Shown in pieces: positions 8,952-16,557 of a stretch of 64,000 nucleotides of DNA (positions are counted from its first letter, which is position 1; each line of letters starts with the position of its first letter). Under the pieces are notes generated by a model. That model searched no databases. It was not told where the DNA came from and worked only from the letters and a program-made list of their open reading frames with translations. Origin of the DNA: CAVWSM01 sp963798505 (lineage in GTDB: Bacteria; Actinomycetota; Actinomycetes; Jiangellales; Jiangellaceae); NCBI GenBank assembly GCA_963798505.1, contig CAWCTX010000005.1, positions 62,001 through 126,000 of the forward strand, read 5' to 3'. The position numbers and the translations under genes were made by a program.

Positions 8952-9226
8952 CCGCCGACCGCTTCCAGCTCACCATCACTCCCACCGCGCGCCGTCAACT
9001 CACCGACAAACTTCCGGAATCAGTCGCCTCCGCGGCACATGAGTTCATCGTCGGCCCGCTGCTGGACAACCCGCACCGCGTCGGCAAACGCCTCCAGCCA
9101 CCGCTTCAGGACCGATACAGCGCTCGACGAGGCACCTACCGAGTCATCTACCGCATCGATGACGATCGTCGGGTGGTGACCGTGGGTGCCGTCACCAACA
9201 GAGCCGATGCATACCGAACGCAGTGA
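8948..9226 (+). CDS. RelE/ParE-family toxin
   Basis: This 92-residue basic protein has the RelE/ParE layout: an N-terminal helix pair (TPTARRQLTDKLPESVAS), the GKRLQPPLQDRYSARRGTYRVIYRIDDD core and a final VTVGAVTNRADAYR strand. The RGTYRVIY segment with its Arg residues matches mRNA-cleaving RelE toxins better than gyrase-targeting ParE, but the distinction is not safe from sequence alone. The GTG start overlaps the antitoxin stop by four bases, giving coupled translation. All expected secondary-structure elements are present, so it is probably active. Confidence 0.85.
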   Translation: MTADRFQLTITPTARRQLTDKLPESVASAAHEFIVGPLLDNPHRVGKRLQPPLQDRYSARRGTYRVIYRIDDDRRVVTVGAVTNRADAYRTQ

Positions 9227-9655
9227 CAACCCTGCGACGACTCGCCCAATATTCGATCGCGGACTGCTCGCTCTTGCCGCGACGCGCGTGCACGAACTCT
9301 TCACCGGCCCCGGCGGCAGGTTGGCTTAAGGCCCGGGTCCTTAGGCGTCGCCGTAACCACCGCCGGTTCGGCGCCGTCTCGCAGATATGGAGATCGCCGC
9401 TCATCTGGCGGTTCATGGAAGCCGCCTGCGAAGCCGACTACCACCACCGCCAGCACCTTGCCCGGTTCCGCGGGGCGAGTCTCACCATCGACGCGCATGT
9501 GTCGGCGGCCGCGCGAAACCTGCAACCTTTCGCCCAGTGGCCTGCAGGGACCACGCAATGCCAGCGGGGTACGCCGCCCATCCGCGGCGCGGCTGGTAGT
9601 GCTGAACCCGTAGGCAGCGGTTCAACCGGGTTGACGGAGGCTAGGGTCCTGTCCT
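9227..9655 (+). other. Gene-free stretch
   Basis: About 430 bases between the RelE-type toxin and the NYN protein hold no reading frame that looks like a protein in any of six frames. A long frame on the plus strand is composition-driven and Arg-rich. Near the right end, TCAACC/GGTTGA forms a small inverted repeat about 30 bases before the next gene and could be part of its promoter. Confidence 0.5.
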
Positions 9656-10603
9656 ATGAGCGACCCCTCCCGTGTGGCGGTCTACTTCGACTTCGACAAC
9701 GTGGTGATCTCGTATTACGACAACGTGTTCGGGGATGGGACGTGGCGTCGGGACGACGCCCGGCGGCACGCCGCGGACGGCGGTTCCGCCGACCTGGTCG
9801 ACGTCAAGCTGAGCCAGGCGGCGGTCGACCTGGGCGCGATCATCGACTACGCCTCGTCGTTCGGGACGGTCGCGCTGACCCGGGCGTACGCCGACTGGTC
9901 GCTGCCGGCGAACGCGGCGTACCGCAGGCAGCTCATAGACCGGGCCGTCGACTTGGTCCAGCTGTTCACAACGTCGGGTACGAAGAACGGCGCGGACATC
10001 CGCCTGTCGATCGACGCGGTGGAGGACCTCACCCAGCACGCGGACATCACCCACGTGGTGGTGGTGGCCGGCGACTCCGACTACATCCCGCTCGCCCAGC
10101 GGTGCAAGCGGATGGGCCGCTTCGTGGTCGGCATCGGCGTGGCCAGCTCCACCAGCCGGGCGCTGGTGGCGGCCTGCGACGAGTTCACCGACTACGCCCG
10201 CGTACCCGGGGTCGTCGCGCCGACCCTGGTCGACAAGCAGCCCGCGAGCACTGCGCCCGCCGCGTCGACTCAGGATCCCCCGACCGCGGCGACGCCGAGG
10301 AAGACCGCGACGAAGAAGACCGCAGCCAGGAAAGCGACGAAGAAGACCGCAGCCAGGTCCGGCGACTCGGCCGAGCAGGCCGAGGCGACGGCCCTCCTCG
10401 TTCGCGCGGTGCGGGTCGGCCTCGAGAAGAGCGACGACGAGTGGATCAACAGCTCGGGCGTGAAAAGCCAGATGCAGCGGATGGACTCGACATTCAAGGA
10501 GAAGGCGCTGGGCTTCTCCTCGTTCCGCGCCTTCGTGGAGTCGCGCTCCGACGTCGTGGAGGCGCAGATGCGCAACAACATCCAGAAGGTCCGCCTGCGC
10601 TGA
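9656..10603 (+). CDS. NYN-domain (LabA/DUF88-like) protein with C-terminal OST-HTH/LOTUS domain
   Basis: A 315-residue protein. Residues 7-190 form a NYN/PIN-like nuclease domain with the acidic residues expected at the active site: VYFDFDNVV at the first strand, GADIRLSIDAV in the middle and VVVAGDSDYIPLAQ, followed by GRFVVGIGVASST. A linker of about 45 residues has repeated KKTAARKATKKTAAR units resembling histone H1-like tails. The C-terminal 70 residues (WINSSGVKSQMQRMDSTF, then GFSSFRAFVESR) match an OST-HTH/LOTUS RNA-binding fold. The likely role is RNA cleavage or decay; the target is unknown. It stands alone with no clear operon partners. Confidence 0.85.
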   Translation: MSDPSRVAVYFDFDNVVISYYDNVFGDGTWRRDDARRHAADGGSADLVDVKLSQAAVDLGAIIDYASSFGTVALTRAYADWSLPANAAYRRQLIDRAVDLVQLFTTSGTKNGADIRLSIDAVEDLTQHADITHVVVVAGDSDYIPLAQRCKRMGRFVVGIGVASSTSRALVAACDEFTDYARVPGVVAPTLVDKQPASTAPAASTQDPPTAATPRKTATKKTAARKATKKTAARSGDSAEQAEATALLVRAVRVGLEKSDDEWINSSGVKSQMQRMDSTFKEKALGFSSFRAFVESRSDVVEAQMRNNIQKVRLR

Positions 10604-10990
10604 CAGATATGACAACGACCACCACCGGCGTCGCCCCGGCGGCGGCCGCCACTCCAGTCCGTGATGTCGGAACCGGTGCCGCTGCAGGCAGCTCAGGCAA
10701 CGTCAACAGCTCGACCGCAGCGCATTCCGCTGCCGGGTCCGCCGTACCGGGTTCGGCCCCACCCAGCGTCGCTGTCGCGGTCCCGCCGGAACGTCCGGAC
10801 TTTGCCGCTGGATCAGCAAGGCTGCGGAGCATCCTGGAACGTCCGACCTTGCCGCCGGGCGCGCTGCAAGTGGTCCAGACGTGGTCGACCCGCTCGGCGC
10901 CTCAAACGCACGTTTGGCACGCGAAGTTGTCCGCCTCTTGTTTAGTCGATCGGTGGCACGGCTGCCGGGGGATGCTAGCTGTGGACCCCG

Positions 10991-11006
10991 CGTTCCCGCG
11001 GGAACG
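10991..11006. repeat. Perfect 16-base palindrome
   Basis: CGTTCCCGCGGGAACG reads identically on both strands and lies in a region without a gene. It has the size and symmetry of a dimeric repressor operator. It does not match the usual actinobacterial LexA box closely. No adjacent promoter is evident. Confidence 0.6.
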
Positions 11007-11101
11007 TCCTCGAGTCAGCTGAGCGAGTGCAACGCGTTTCCGCGGATACGCCCGCACCTGCCACCGTGAAGGCGTCGCCCGGCCAGCAAGCATGATCAAC
11101 C

Positions 11102-11129
11102 GTCCGCTCTTGCCGCTTGCGGAGCGGAC
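11102..11129. repeat. Hairpin (8-bp stem)
   Basis: GTCCGCTC (11102-11109) pairs perfectly with GAGCGGAC (11122-11129) across a 12-base loop. It lies about 130 bases beyond the 3' end of the minus-strand GlsB gene and could act as its terminator, although no T-run follows on either strand. Confidence 0.4.
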
Positions 11130-11260
11130 GCGCGAACATGTCGGTCCAACGTAGGCGCCGCCTGATGCGCGCTGACAGCATGACGTTGAGCCGCCATCCG
11201 CCACGTCTCCAGCGCGAGCCAGTTGACCGACAGAAGGTCGACCTCCGTTTGCCGGGAGTG

Positions 11261-11521
11261 TCAGGCGTGAGTACGCGACTTGCCGACCAAACCCTCGGCG
11301 ACTCCAATGAGCAGCACGGAAGCGACCACAGCAATGACGAACCCAAGAACGTTCAGTTCCCAGATGCTGCCGGTACCGAAGAACTGGGCGACGAGTCCGC
11401 CGATGACGGAGCCGACCAGGCCAAGGCCCAGCGTGGCCAGGATGCCCAGGCTCTGTTTACCCGGCTTGATGAGGCGAGCAAGAGCCCCGATGATAAGACC
11501 GGCGACAAGGAAACCAACCAT
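11261..11521 (-). CDS. GlsB/YeaQ/YmgE-family stress-response membrane protein
   Basis: A small membrane protein of 86 residues from the ATG at 11521, which is preceded by AAGGAG on the minus strand; a longer frame to 11587 lacks a ribosome site. It has three hydrophobic glycine-rich helices (FLVAGLIIGALARL, then a GILATLGLGLVGSVIGGLVAQ segment, then VLGFVIAVVASVLLIG). The ARLIKPGKQ loop after the first helix and the overall glycine pattern are typical of transglycosylase-associated/GlsB proteins, which are induced by stress in several bacteria. It is encoded alone; the molecular function is unknown. Confidence 0.85.
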   Translation of the reverse strand: MVGFLVAGLIIGALARLIKPGKQSLGILATLGLGLVGSVIGGLVAQFFGTGSIWELNVLGFVIAVVASVLLIGVAEGLVGKSRTHA

Positions 11522-11775
11522 GAGTTCGTGCTCCTTCAGGTGAAGCTGCACTTGGTCAGGCAGCGGGCAGGGCGTCGACGGAGACACCGCCTGCCGCGAT
11601 GATAGGTGGCACGGATCGCAGACTCATCGGGGACAACCCCGAGGTCGACCCGGAATCGGGCCACTGGTGCCACCCCAGCGCATTACAGTCGCTCGCACAA
11701 TGCCAAGGCCGAGTGAACCCGAGGGTCAGGCTCAACGGCTGCGCATCGGCGGAAGCCCGTCCGACAGTCGGCAGA

Positions 11776-12050
11776 ATGGCGATCAGTAGGGCTTAGAGAC
11801 GAGCAGCGAGGGCGGACCGGGCTCAGGAACTCTTCGGGAAGAATTCGGCAGTCGCGCTCGATCTCCTCGAGCTTGTGGAGTTTGCTTGGCACGACTGCTT
11901 CAACGAAGTCAGTCCTCCAGACGACGTAATCGAAGAATATGGATCGTGTCCGAGGGCGAGCTCCCGAAGCTCGTTAAGGCGGCGAGAGAGGTCGTGGAGG
12001 ACTATCGGGATCTGCGTATGAGCGCCGACACCCTCAGGAATCCCTCCTAG
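11776..12050 (+). pseudogene. Decayed small gene encoding a conserved-looking acidic protein
   Basis: A plausible protein reads ELFGKNSAVALDLLELVEFA, then WHDCFNEVSPPDDVIEEY in one frame. It continues in another frame as WIVSEGELPKLVKAAREVVE, then DYRDLRMSADTLRNPS and a stop at 12048-12050. The frame change lies near 11935-11945. The only in-frame ATG upstream (11776) is cut off by a TAG six codons later. The pieces have coherent helical, acidic character and share one direction, unlike chance frames, so I read them as a gene of about 90 residues with at least two lesions. The family is not recognised; similar small proteins accompany actinobacterial accessory loci. Confidence 0.45.
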
Positions 12051-12175
12051 ACGAAAACCGCGAAGACCGCGCGCGAACGCCGCGTGGAAGGCGGCTACGC
12101 TCGCCCGGATCTGGCGCTGGTCGAAGGTTCGTGGCGGCTTGACCGGGGTCGGGGGCTCGGCGGTCGTGGATGTGG

Positions 12176-12817
12176 TCACGTCATGACGCGGTACTTGACG
12201 TGTGCAACGCCGGGAGCCTCGACGGCGCGGACCTGTTCCAGTCTCAAGCCCGGGCCAACACCGCCGAACAGACGAGCACCGTCGCCGAGCAGGATCGGGA
12301 CGACGTGCAGCTCGATCTCATCGACGAGTCCGGCAGCCAGGTACTGGTTGATCACATCGGCACCACCGCCGACGAACACGTCCCTGCCGCCGGCGGCCTG
12401 CCGCGCCTGCTCGAGCGCGGACTCGATCCCGTCGGTGACGAAGGTGAACGTCGTGTCCGACAGAGTCAGCGGCTCACGCTCGTGATGGGTCAAGACGAAG
12501 ACCGGCTTGTGAAATGGCGGATTCTCACCCCACCAGCCTCGCCACGGTTCGGCTGCCCAGGGCCCACCGGCCGGGGGCCCGAACTTGCCGCGGCCCATGA
12601 TCTCGGCGCCGACGTTGGCTAGGGCCTCCTCCATGATCGGGGTGCTCGCGTTGACCGTGCCACCGTCCATCCCATGGGGCTCGCGCCACGCCTGGAGCTC
12701 GACGATCCAGTCGTGCAGGCCCTCGCCGCCCACGCCGAGCGGGTTCTCCTCGCTCTGATCTGGGCCCGCGACGAAGCCGTCGAGCGAGGTCGAGATGTGG
12801 ACTCTCAGGTTGCTCAT
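12176..12817 (-). CDS. RibD C-terminal/dihydrofolate reductase-like protein
   Basis: A 213-residue protein starting MSNLRVHISTSLDGFVAGPD, the hallmark opening of the YyaP/YwjB branch of RibD-C reductases. It continues with EIMGRGKFGP (nucleotide-binding), the PVFVLTHHERE strand, TFVTDGIESALEQAR and VFVGGGADVINQYLAAGLVDEIELH, which holds the NADP-binding glycines and dimer region. The final LLGDGARLFGG segment is also family-typical. These proteins resemble dihydrofolate reductase in fold, but the physiological substrate of this branch is unknown. It is monocistronic, pointing away from the Lnt-side genes. Confidence 0.85.
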   Translation of the reverse strand: MSNLRVHISTSLDGFVAGPDQSEENPLGVGGEGLHDWIVELQAWREPHGMDGGTVNASTPIMEEALANVGAEIMGRGKFGPPAGGPWAAEPWRGWWGENPPFHKPVFVLTHHEREPLTLSDTTFTFVTDGIESALEQARQAAGGRDVFVGGGADVINQYLAAGLVDEIELHVVPILLGDGARLFGGVGPGLRLEQVRAVEAPGVAHVKYRVMT

Positions 12818-12945
12818 GTCAGCACAGACCGCGAATCGGGCATCAACTCATCGCAGCGGTCGTTCACGCCAGCCCCATTGGCTCGCCCATGCTGCCGACC
12901 GTATCCGCTGACAGCGCGGTCGTGCCGATGAGTGGGTGGTGAGCA

Positions 12946-13531
12946 CTAGTCCCGCTCGCGGAACAGGGGAGCCGGCTCCCCGTAGCGCACTCGTCGAACA
13001 GCACCCGGCAGGGCTCCAGCCAGAGCTTGGGACGCGTCGACGGAACAACCCACGGTGAACTCGATCTCCTCGTCGACCTCGCAGGCCAGACACCAGGCTT
13101 GATCCTCCGGCCACACGAGGTGCGGCTCCTGCAAGATGCCCGCTGCAGGGCCGTACCAAGCCAGCGCTGGTGCGTCTCTGAGTGCTTCGACAGGGCCGGT
13201 GAAGAGCAGCATGGCTCGATTGGGAATGTCCACTAGCGGCGCTTGCGGAGCCGAGTTCGGGCCCCAGCCCTCCCAGATCGCCGCATACCCGGTGGCAGGC
13301 GTGGTCGTGTAGGACGCGAGTGTCGCCAGTGCTATGTGAACGGCATCGGCTGGTGCTTCGTCCGACGGGTTGACGACATCCGCCTCGGACACTGGAGAAA
13401 ATGCGATACGCACATACACGTCGAAGCCTGGTGGGCCGTACCGAACCAGATCCCACCATATCAACATCAGCCATCAGCAACCATTCCGCTGCGCCCGCGT
13501 CTGCAGCGGGCCGTATCTCCGTCACTCGCAT
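12946..13531 (-). CDS. Hypothetical protein, interrupted by a one-base frameshift
   Basis: Translation from the ATG at 13531 gives MRVTEIRPAADAGAAEWLL. About 25 residues in, the frame must move by one base (near 13455-13465) to continue as WWDLVRYGPPGFDVYVRIAF and the remaining 165 residues. Removing one base gives a 194-residue protein with a coherent body (TLASYTTTPATGYAAIWEGW, EPHLVWPEDQAWCLACEVDE) that I recognise only as a conserved actinobacterial hypothetical protein. Starting at the internal ATG (13467) would give 173 residues without the EIRPAADAGAAEW opening. It is cytoplasmic with no known domain. Frameshift versus sequence error cannot be decided here. Confidence 0.6.
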
Positions 13532-13621
13532 GAGTCTGGTGCACCGCACCACCAGCAACCATCCGCACATCAGCGTGGACTGCCGCTCGCTCGCCCGATC
13601 GTGTGTGGGGCGCCGGAGGTG

Positions 13622-15160
13622 CTAGCGCCGGCGCAGCAGGGCCACGGCGCCGGCGAGACCGAGAAGGGCCACCGAGACCAGCGGCACCCAGTCGCCGAGT
13701 CGGTCGTACGGTGAACGCCCCGTGGCCAGCGGCACTTCGTACACCATGGTCCCGCGCGTGTTCGTGCCGACGTGCTCGCCGATAACGCGGCCCTGCGCGT
13801 CGTAGGCGGCGCTGACCCCGGTGAGCGTCGCATGGATCATGGGCCGCCAGGACTCGGCCGCGCGCAGCGCCGCCAGCGATGCGTGCTGCTCGGGCGCCCA
13901 GCTGCCCTGGAAAGTCGACGTCGACGACTGCACCACCAGCACGTCGGCACCCTCGTTGGCCAGCGTTCGCGAGATGTCGAGGAATGCCGACTCGAAGCAG
14001 ACGAGCGGGCCGACGGCGATCGCCCCGGCTCCACCGGAGTCGGCAGCCGTCTCGATGAGCACCGGACCGGTGCCGCGCCGGCGGTCCTCGTTGGCTGCCT
14101 CGGTGACGCCGGTCAGCCAGCCGAGCGCCTGTCGCATGGGTACGTACTCGCCGAACGGCACCAACCGCATCTTCGAGTACCGCTCGCCGAGGCCGTCCTC
14201 CGTGACCAGGATCGAGCTCTTGGTGATGCCGCCGCCGTCCGCGTCCCGTGCGTCGACGTTGACCAGCAGGTCGGCGTCGACGTCGTTACGCAACTGGACG
14301 AGCCGGTCGGTCAGGTCGGGCCTGGACTCCAGGTCGAAACCGACGCTGCTCTCACCCCAGACGACCAGATCGACCGGCATCCCGGCGAGTGACCGGGTGA
14401 GCGACTCGTTGGCCTCGAACCGGACGGTGGGGTTGGCCACCACGCCGGGCTGTACGACGGCGATGCGGACGGTCCGATCGGATGCCACGGGATCGGGTCC
14501 GAGCCCCCACCAGGCCGCGACCCCGACCGGGACGGCGGCGACCGTCACGAGCGCAACCCGCCGCGCGCTCGGAACCAGCACGAGCAACGCGATGGCCGCG
14601 TTGACGGCGACGATCGCTGCGCTGACCAGCCAGACGCCGCCGAGGGAAGCGACGGCCAGCATCGGGGGCACGTCCCACTGGCTTGCCCCGAGCAGCCCCC
14701 AGGGTCCACCGAGCGACTCCCAGGAGCGGGCGACCTCGATGAGCACCCAGGCGGCAGGCAGCAGGATCACCGCAAGCGGCCCAGAACCCGGCCGCAGCAG
14801 CCGCCATGCGAGCCACCCCCAGGGCGCCCACAGCAGTCCGACGACCGCCGCGATGACGACCAGGAAGACATGCACGTTGGGCAGCAGCCAATGGTGGACT
14901 GCGGCGATGTAGCCGGCTCCGCCGAGCCAGCCACGCAGCGCGGCTTCCCTCCCTGTCGGCGCCCCGGCCATGAGCAGTAGCAGCGGCACCAGCACGCCGT
15001 ACGCCAGCCACCACAAACCCGGCTCCGGGAACACCAGAACCGGCAGGCCGCCGGCCGCGAACGTGCCGAGCCGCGGCATGAGGACGCCGCGGCCGAGCCG
15101 TCGTCGCGCCACTGTCGTCACGAGCGCCCTCCTGTCGGTCCAACCGTACGGCTGCGACAC
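13622..15160 (-). CDS. lnt: Apolipoprotein N-acyltransferase
   Basis: This 512-residue membrane enzyme N-acylates the diacylglyceryl-cysteine of lipoproteins. The N-terminal half holds six to seven transmembrane helices. The C-terminal nitrilase domain carries the catalytic triad: Glu in DLVVWGESSVG, Lys in ERYSKMRLVPFGEYVP and Cys in VGPLVCFESAF. A final transmembrane helix and RRR tail close the protein. The GTG start at 15160 gives a long basic N-terminus; the ATG at 15079 (MPRLGTFAAGG) is a credible shorter start. Two lipoprotein genes in this window (18.1 and 52.6 kb) are possible clients. It is divergent from the HdeD-like gene. Confidence 0.92.
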   Translation of the reverse strand: MSQPYGWTDRRALVTTVARRRLGRGVLMPRLGTFAAGGLPVLVFPEPGLWWLAYGVLVPLLLLMAGAPTGREAALRGWLGGAGYIAAVHHWLLPNVHVFLVVIAAVVGLLWAPWGWLAWRLLRPGSGPLAVILLPAAWVLIEVARSWESLGGPWGLLGASQWDVPPMLAVASLGGVWLVSAAIVAVNAAIALLVLVPSARRVALVTVAAVPVGVAAWWGLGPDPVASDRTVRIAVVQPGVVANPTVRFEANESLTRSLAGMPVDLVVWGESSVGFDLESRPDLTDRLVQLRNDVDADLLVNVDARDADGGGITKSSILVTEDGLGERYSKMRLVPFGEYVPMRQALGWLTGVTEAANEDRRRGTGPVLIETAADSGGAGAIAVGPLVCFESAFLDISRTLANEGADVLVVQSSTSTFQGSWAPEQHASLAALRAAESWRPMIHATLTGVSAAYDAQGRVIGEHVGTNTRGTMVYEVPLATGRSPYDRLGDWVPLVSVALLGLAGAVALLRRR

Positions 15161-15216
15161 GGCGTGGCGTCCTTGATGTCCCTGAAGTTGCGATCTTCAC
15201 CGCTACTCTCTGCCGC

Positions 15217-15786
15217 ATGAGCACCGTGTCGTCGGAGGAGGCCTCCGCACTTCGGGGAGCCAGCAGCCTGTGGTGGCTCACGCTGGTCTTGGGAATCATC
15301 TGGACGATCTACGGCATGTTCGTCCTGTCGTTGCGCCCGACGACCGTGTGGTCGCTCGCGATCCTGATTGGCTTCGGGTTCATCTTCGGCGGCGTTGCGC
15401 AGATCGTCGTCGCCGCGAGGGTCGACAGCTGGAAGTGGCTGTTCTACACCGGGGCGGTGCTCTCGATCATCGCCGGCATTGTCGCCTTCGCCTGGCCGGG
15501 GATGACCCTGCGGGTCATGTCCATCTTCCTTGCGTGGCTGCTCGTTTTCGGCGGCATCTTCTCCATCGTCAGCGCCTTCGTCGGCCCGAAGCGTGACTGG
15601 TGGTGGGTCGCCATCATCGTCGGCGTCCTGGAGTTCATCCTGGGCCTGTGGGCGATCGGCACGCCGGCCCGGGAGCTGCTGCTGTTCGTCAACCTGGTCG
15701 GGATCTGGATGGTCTTCTACGGCGTGGGCGAGATCTTCCACGCCTTCGCGATCCGGTCGTTCGCGTCCAAGGTCAACGAGGCCTGA
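15217..15786 (+). CDS. HdeD/DUF308-family membrane protein
   Basis: A 189-residue protein with six predicted transmembrane helices and the repeated pattern of two-helix units separated by short loops that defines DUF308 (for example SLWWLTLVLGIIWTIYGMFV and FLAWLLVFGGIFSIVSAF). In enterobacteria HdeD contributes to acid resistance at high cell density; in actinobacteria the role is not established. It starts 57 bases from the divergent lnt start, so the two promoters share a short intergenic region. The terminal FASKVNEA tail is cytoplasmic. Confidence 0.82.
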   Translation: MSTVSSEEASALRGASSLWWLTLVLGIIWTIYGMFVLSLRPTTVWSLAILIGFGFIFGGVAQIVVAARVDSWKWLFYTGAVLSIIAGIVAFAWPGMTLRVMSIFLAWLLVFGGIFSIVSAFVGPKRDWWWVAIIVGVLEFILGLWAIGTPARELLLFVNLVGIWMVFYGVGEIFHAFAIRSFASKVNEA

Positions 15787-15798
15787 GCCCAGGAGTTG

Positions 15799-15818
15799 AC
15801 CTCAACTTTGGTTGAGGT
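15799..15818 (+). promoter_or_regulatory. MerR-family operator within the SDR promoter
   Basis: ACCTCAAC (15799-15806) and GTTGAGGT (15811-15818) form a perfect inverted repeat with a four-base centre. It is embedded directly after TTGAC, giving the arrangement of a -35 element followed by a dyad that MerR/SoxR-family activators bind. The CCTCAA/TTGAGG arms match the core of SoxR-type sites. No MerR-family gene is in this window, so the regulator must lie elsewhere. Confidence 0.65.
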
Positions 15819-15852
15819 TGGAGCATGAGTCCATCGTCTGATGGAGGAACTC

Positions 15853-16557
15853 ATGCCCCTTGCCCTTGTGACCGGCGCCTCGCGGGGCTTCGGCCGTGCG
15901 GTAGCGCAGGCCCTCGCCGACCGCGGCTGGACGCTCGTCGTCGACGCTCGCTCCGCGGACCACCTCGCACGCGCCGCGCACGACCTGACCGACAGCGGTG
16001 CCGCCGTGACCGCGATCGCTGGAGACGTGTCCGACGCAGAGCACCGTGCGGCTCTGGTGCGCGCGGTGTCGGACACCGGCCCCCTCGACCTGCTCGTCAA
16101 CAACGCCGGGATCCTCGGCGCCAGCCCGTTGCCACGGTTGGCGGACTACCCCCTCGACGAGCTCGAGCGCGTCTACCGCATCGGTGTCTTCGCGCCCCTC
16201 GCCCTCGCGCAGGCGCTGCTCCCGTCGCTCGTCGAGTCGAAGGGCATCCTCGTCAACGTGAGCTCGGACGCGGCGGTGGAGGCGTACGAGGGATGGGGAG
16301 GGTACGGCTCGGCCAAGGCCGCACTCGACCAGCTCAGCAACGTTCTGGCCGCGGAGCAGCCGGAGCTTTCCGTGTACGCCTTCGACCCGGGCGACATGCG
16401 CACGCAGATGCACCAGGCTGCGTACCCCGGGGAGGACATCTCCGATCGGCCGGAGCCGAGGGAGGTCGTACCCGCGTTCCTGCGGCTGCTCGACACGCGG
16501 CCGCCGAGCGGTCGCTACCGATCCGCCGATCTCGTGACGGTGGAGGCGGCACGATGA
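15853..16557 (+). CDS. Short-chain dehydrogenase/reductase
   Basis: A classical SDR of 234 residues. The ATG at 15853 is chosen because GGAGGAA lies at the right distance before it; an ATG at 15841 would overlap that site. It has VTGASRGFG at the N-terminus, LLVNNAGILG in the middle, the catalytic Ser in NVSSDAAVEAYEGWGG, and YGSAKAALDQLS as the YxxxK element. The end is coupled to the QueA-like gene by ATGA, and a MerR-type dyad sits in the promoter. The substrate is not predictable; coupling to the next gene suggests both act in one response. Confidence 0.85.
   Translation: MPLALVTGASRGFGRAVAQALADRGWTLVVDARSADHLARAAHDLTDSGAAVTAIAGDVSDAEHRAALVRAVSDTGPLDLLVNNAGILGASPLPRLADYPLDELERVYRIGVFAPLALAQALLPSLVESKGILVNVSSDAAVEAYEGWGGYGSAKAALDQLSNVLAAEQPELSVYAFDPGDMRTQMHQAAYPGEDISDRPEPREVVPAFLRLLDTRPPSGRYRSADLVTVEAAR

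Larger units (their letters stand above)
10604..11260 (+). other. Gene-poor stretch with palindromes
   Basis: Over 650 bases separate the NYN gene from the convergent GlsB gene. The only long candidate frame (ATG 10609 to 11022, 137 codons) opens with six threonines in low-complexity Ala/Thr/Pro sequence and then loses any protein character, so I do not call it. The stretch contains CAAACG-CA-CGTTTG at 10903-10916, a perfect 16-base palindrome at 10991-11006 and a hairpin at 11102-11129. It could be a remnant of an inserted element or a non-coding RNA locus; nothing in it is recognisable. Confidence 0.5.

Noticed and set aside
9223..11022. A 599-codon plus-strand frame across the NYN gene region
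   Set aside because: The NYN protein is read in another frame with clear domains. The long frame is Arg/Gly-rich and featureless.
10609..11022. Possible 137-residue protein starting with a threonine run
   Set aside because: Low-complexity start, no ribosome site and no domain; the GC pattern does not favour this frame.
11823..12179. A 118-codon minus-strand frame over the decayed gene
   Set aside because: Its product lacks coherent structure, while the plus-strand frames read as protein across two lesions.
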